Source: Plazaster borealis (lineage: Eukaryota > Echinodermata > Asteroidea > Forcipulatida > Labidiasteridae). From it: DNA of 64,000 nt. How positions within the stretch are numbered: the first letter of the stretch is position 1; every line of letters starts with the position of its first letter. This document shows positions 39,601 through 45,600 of the stretch, piece after piece. A model generated the notes under the pieces. That model saw only the letters and a list, made by a program, of their open reading frames with translations, was not told the origin of the DNA and did not search any database. The stretch covers positions 5,314,721-5,378,720 of the forward strand of contig CM037457.1 of assembly GCA_021014325.1 (NCBI GenBank). The letters run 5' to 3'. Position numbers and translations under genes: made by a program.

Positions 39601-42600
39601 TCCTCCTAAATGCGCCCTTCACTTTAGGAAAAAATGCGTTGCCCCTACAAGAACGAAGTATCAGGCCTTCATAACTCCTGTGTACAGTCATTCAAATTAA
39701 ACACTCTTTACTACTGTTAAAGCAATAAGCAATGTTTCTAAATGTTCACTTTCACCACTTATGGCGTGTCGTGGCCGAGCGGTTTAGTGCACCGGACTCA
39801 AGTTCTGGTTGCTGAGTCATCAGGGTGTGGGTTTGAATCCCGGTCTTGACACTCTTGTCATTGAGCAAGACACTTGACTATAATTGCTTCTCTTCACCCA
39901 GGGGTAAATGGGTACATGTGAGGGCAGAGATGGTTCTTGGGATTGATTTAGCTTAGTGCGCTACATACTTGGCAACACAGGGAGCTGAGATGGTCTAAGG
40001 AATGAAATATATGGCCCAGTGACCAGGGGTAATAATGTTTGAAGCGCAATGAAGATTCTTTGGAATTGCGCTATATAAAAGTTGATATTATTATTTATTA
40101 AAGATTCGCTGGAGAGCCAGGATATGGCAGGAGCGCTGCCCAACATCACGGTCCTGCCACGCCCACAGAGTTTCGGCAGTAACTTCCCCAACCAAGTATC
40201 AAGCCGGTCGTCTGTCTACTCCACCCTGAGTGACACCCCGTCGAGGCTCAGCTACCAGATGGCTGCCATCAATCCATTCTCCAAAAAGGTACATTGTAAA
40301 ATAGACCGATGACATCCTTACCGATCTCTCTGCCTTCAATTATAGACCATGTGACCTCGTTCACCAAAAGAGTGACTCTGTTAACTCGAAAAATGACATT
40401 TTGAGAAAAGCAATCACAGAGATAAGATGTTTTGCCATAAAAACGGGACGAAAGTGTAAACAGAGGCCAAGATAGGACATGTTTTATTCAAAACCATACA
40501 TAGCATGCCTTTGAAACTTTGAAATGGAAAAAGCGCCCTCATTTTACCCAGAAATGATCTTATATTAAAAAAAAATGTTTTTGAATTGGGCTGTTTTGCT
40601 ATGGAAGTCTGTGCATTCCAGGCTATTTCCTGGCAGGCAAGCTACTACACTGGTCAGTTTTACTCTTTGACTCATACGTATCACATAAAATCATGAGTTG
40701 TAAACAATTGAACATTTTTTTGAGATTTGCCCCCTTTCTTCAAATCAAAAGTTACAACAACAAAAAATCATAAGGTGCAATCTCCATAATATGCGAGTTG
40801 CTTTGTTTGCTTTTAACTGTTTACAAATTGCGCCTGTAGGTGGTGCTGCTCTTTTGTAAATGTGACGTCATGAGTAACGTGGTTTATTGGTCGATAAGCA
40901 GCATTTGTTGAAGTCATTGTATAGGGCTGTAACTTATTTTAAAATAAATTTGAATTACTGATTGTGAATCTGAAAGCTTACTTGTCATAAAGATAGTGTG
41001 TAACCAATCATCATGAAGTAGCAATTGTCTGTTATTCAGTCGGTTTTATGGAAACTGTTTGAATCCAATCTTATTTCTGTTGCCAGTAAGTGAAGAGAAA
41101 TACAAGATACCCCAAAAAATATTATGGTTAAGCAGATTATGTTTGGTATAGAATTTTTACTGATAAAATAAAGAGTTGGAATGAATTGACTCTTCTAAAA
41201 CACATCACCGCAGTTTCAGAGCTTTGTTTACCATCGGTGAAAAAAACAGTAGCAGGAAAATTGAAACTGACGTATTTCACAGGTTAGCTTGTGCGCGTGG
41301 TTATGTTCTCGCTACTAAGCATTTGTCACTAACACAGCTAGCGTAGAAATTTTGCGCTAACCATGAAAGCAGAGAAGGGTGACTGTAAGCGCAAAATTTT
41401 GCAGTAAGTAAAACCATGAAATTTGGCTAAGGTTGTTTCATCTCTCCACATTTATAGACTGTGTCATCTTCTATTTGTAGTTGGGTGGTAAAAGTTGTTA
41501 GTGTTGACCCATAACAAATTGTCTAACATTTCAACCTCGATGAGGTGGAGTTACTGTCATTGTCACATTAAATGCATCAAAATTTGCCAATTCTGCAACC
41601 AGTCAACAAATTTTAGTTGAAGCATAAGTTCAGAAAACTAGACTACCTTATCTTGAATTTCGAAATGAGGTTTATTTCAAGTTCTGTCTTCTTACCAAAT
41701 AAAGAACATTTGGATGTCTTTTTATTTTCGAACCACACCATGTAGCGTTTCTGTACACAAGTTGCACAATTTTTGCCTGTTTTTTACATTTCACCTGTTT
41801 ATGATGAAACATCATAGCTTGATTTTCTTTTGATCGTCACGACTGAATATCTTTTTTGTTCTGTTTTCATCGTTCCTCATCCAGCCTGAAATAATTATTA
41901 TACCAGTAGCTAAGGTAATACAACCTTCTAGTATGTTCTACTTTTGACTGGTCCCCCACCCCATCTGCTTTTTATCTCCCCCCCCCTTCACACAACATAC
42001 ACTTTTTTCTGTTTGATTTTCCCCAATCCTTTTCCAAGGTTCCCAGCAATCCATCTAACCCCTACCGTTGATGTGGACACCAAATAAAAATAAAAATAAA
42101 CCTTCCCGAATTTCAGAAATGTGTTTTCGTTTTGATCTAACTTTGACCCTCTTCCGCTGATCTTTTTTGTGCATAACATTCTTCTCCAAGTGTGGTGTAG
42201 ATTTCTGACCAACTTTTGATGGGTTTATTATTTTTTCTCCCCTCTCTTGATGTTTTGCTGTTTGTTTGAAAGTTGTCTCCTGATGATTGCGCAATTCCTA
42301 ACTGTCAGGGAAAGTGCGACCAACCAACGCCAATTTCACTCGTGCGCTTTTAAATTAGATCAAAGCAACAAATTCGTTTTGTAGGCTCTCTCCATTTACG
42401 AATTAGAAGAGTGCATTGATCTTTAGTTTCCCTTTTTTTAATTCCACGATTGTGAACAAAAAACTTCATGATGTTTTCTGAAAAATTTACTCTCTTTTGT
42501 GCAAGTAAGCTTTCATATGAAAGTCCACCTACAACTAATGTTTATATTGTTGGGAACAAAAGGTTTAGAATAAGTCTTTAAGTAGGATAAAACCCGTTTT

Positions 42601-45600
42601 TTTGTTAATGGTTTTTAAAAGTTCAGCTATAGGAACTGTTTCGAATGAGCTTTTGGCTGTGTTTGGTTCAGGTTTTGAGGTAATTTAAACCGCTAAGGTT
42701 TCTGTGAACTTTGTTTAGAATCACCCAAAATTCACTATTTGTAATAGAATTTTCTAATACATTTGTTCAATTTTTTAAAGAATAAAATTCACATGGTATT
42801 TTTAGGTGTTCGTGCAATATGTGCACGAACACCTCTTTGTTTTTTTTAGATTTAAGTCACTATTTCACATACATTTTTTTGTTAGTAACTTTACTGTTTG
42901 TGGACTGTTTTTCATGAAGCCACTCACTGAATTTGTGTCTGGTCAGTGAGTTTTTATCAAAAATATTTCCCAAGTTAAGGGTTGTGAAAAATGGACCAGA
43001 AAAACTTTGTAAGAATTTGTTGAATACCCTATGATATAACACTAAAGCATGATTCATACTTCACCTGAAAGCAATTTTTGTTTCAAAGCGGCGAATTCGT
43101 GATGCGAATAAAACACAATTCTGAGGGGCGGTTGAATCTTAAATGATTGTGAAAATACGTTCCTCCTTTCGACCATCGATACTCTCAAAATCCATCATGC
43201 GGGTTGCTCAAAATATATGGGTTTTTAGGCATTGCACAGTGAGGTATCAATGTATGTTCAGTTTGCGGTAACACCATGTGTATATATCTACTTTGCTGTG
43301 TAGATTTGTTCTTTGAGAACTTGTCTTGCTATTTATATTACTGCCGCGGAGAAGATTTCGGAATTCAGGAGACTACTAATAGCTGATCGCTCACTTTTCG
43401 CTGCCTGTCTGGTTCCCCCATTCACATTGCTTTTGTAAGGCACTTTTATGAATTCCAGTTTTTCCCAACTCTTAACTGCCAAAAGGGTGCCTCACATGAT
43501 TGCTAATACTGCGATTTGATTGGTTGTAGTTGCAAAGGTTTGCAGAAAGTTGAACATTGCCCAACTTAGGAGAAACTGCCTCTGAAAGCAATTTTTGTTA
43601 TCGTCCGTGGTGATGTAAGTTCACAGCTAGGGCCAAGTTCGCGCAGGGATTATCGTTGACCATAGCTCGACTAAGTTAGCCCGAACTCTGTCTAGTCGAC
43701 GATAGTTGGACTACGCTGGCCAACTATTTGAAACCAGCCTACTGGGCATGGTTGCGTCACTGGTTATCAATAGCCGCTTTCATAGCGCAGTGCAGAGTGG
43801 ACCAGTTATCATAAAATGATAACGTACGTCGAGTCGCCGGTCATGTTGACATGACATGACTAGAGTCGTTTGCACTAAAACTTCTGTGCGCACGTCCTAC
43901 GCATGTAACTAAACAACCACTAGCTAACCATTGGTCCTTGCGCGAACTTGACCTATGCAGCTGTGAAAGGATGATGATGTCAATTTTGCTTTGCTTTCGC
44001 AATTTTCGTGTGAAGTATGAATATGGCTTCACCCTTCCCAATAACTACAGTTTCAATTAACGCTAATGGTTTTAAATCCTACTTGGTCTCGTGTGTTGTG
44101 TAATGCACGTAAAAGAACCCAGTGCAATTATCGAAAAGAGAAGGAGTTCGCCTTGGTGTTCCTGGTTTGATCGGCAGCATATTGCGCCACAGCACCTTGT
44201 AAACCATTACATGGTGCTATGTAAAGGAATTGGTCTCATATTTCAAAAACGTAGCTCCACAGTACCTTGCAGGAAAATACTGAATGTTGAAGTGCCTTGA
44301 GCGTCACTGAGTGACGGATATGAGCGCTATATAAGAAGCCACTATTATTATTATTATTAGCACAATAAAAATATCTTAAGATTTACAGAATTGAATGTTC
44401 ACATAGAGGCAAGCTTCAAATTAGTTCATTTTTTTACAATGAAGTATATAGCGCTGGCACAGTGCCAAAAATGAGTGCTCTGGCTTTTGAGTTTTGTATG
44501 AAGAGACAATTTCTGTGACCTTGGCATTTACCGTAATGACAAAGTTTTTTTGATTCAGCCCAGGGACCAAATTAAGGTTTTCATGTCACCATATACAGCA
44601 TTTCCTCAAGATTATGATGGAAGTTAAGAGTCAAATTAGGTTTCACAAGTAAATTTACACATGTTACCCTTTTTATGGCCATGTTCCAAGAAAAACAAAA
44701 GGCTTTGGCACCGTCCGCTTGTTTGAAGTTTTGTACCAAAAGTTAACAGTTTTTAAATCAAAAAAGGGCATTTGAGACAGTTAAAAAGTATGTGTAAGGC
44801 CAGTAACAGAGCTGCCAACTCTCCCTGATTCTGCAGAAAGTTCCCTTAAAATAAACCGAACTGTCCATGTTCTGATGAACAAATTGGAAACTTGTTCCCT
44901 ATTATGTTGAGTGTAGTACTAACTATCTCCCTGATTGTTGTGCAAAATCTCCCTGAGTGATTACAAGATGCAAATGTTGGCAGCTCTGGGGTAAACTTAT
45001 TAAGGCAGGCCTGAGATTTATCTTGATCTTTGCTATTTCAATTTGCTCTCATAGATCTAACTTTGACATCCAAATGCCTTGACTTGGAAGGCAGCCCATT
45101 TTATGCCCAAACCTCTTTCTCCTGAAGACGAGCAGAGTATACTATTTGAAACGTCAAGACCACACCGGCTCTTTTCAGAGCCAACACTCCTCCAAAAGAT
45201 ATTTTCCACATGGCTGTACCCACAAGTTTATAGTTACTTTGTAATTTTTCCACACTATGCAAAGTTTCAAACACTACTTACCCCAAACCTCTAGTTTTAC
45301 ATATTTTGGGGCGATGTTGAGAGTCTGCAAATCCTCCCAATACACCCTGAGCAGTCCAGGGGCTTCACTCTTCACAAACAGAAACCCACCGCCTATATTT
45401 TAGGATTTCATAAATTGTACAATCGCATCACACTGCATAGATCTTGGCCCAATTTCATAAAGCTGTTAAGCAGAAAATGCTGCTTAGCAAATTTCTTAAC
45501 CGAGCAAAAAAATGAGTGCAGCACCAGTGGCAACAGTATAAACTTTATGGAATGTTGGCTGGTATCCTGTTTCTGCTTAGCAGGATTTTTTTCTTTCTGC

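Larger units (their letters stand above)
43050..44035. mobile_element. large palindromic element with two nested insertions
   Basis: Left GATTCATACTTCACCTGAAA and AGCAATTTTTG; right GCAATTTTCGTGTGAAGTAT. Inside are a minus-strand family J fragment (43215-43385) and a TIR element (43631-43953). Confidence 0.5.
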
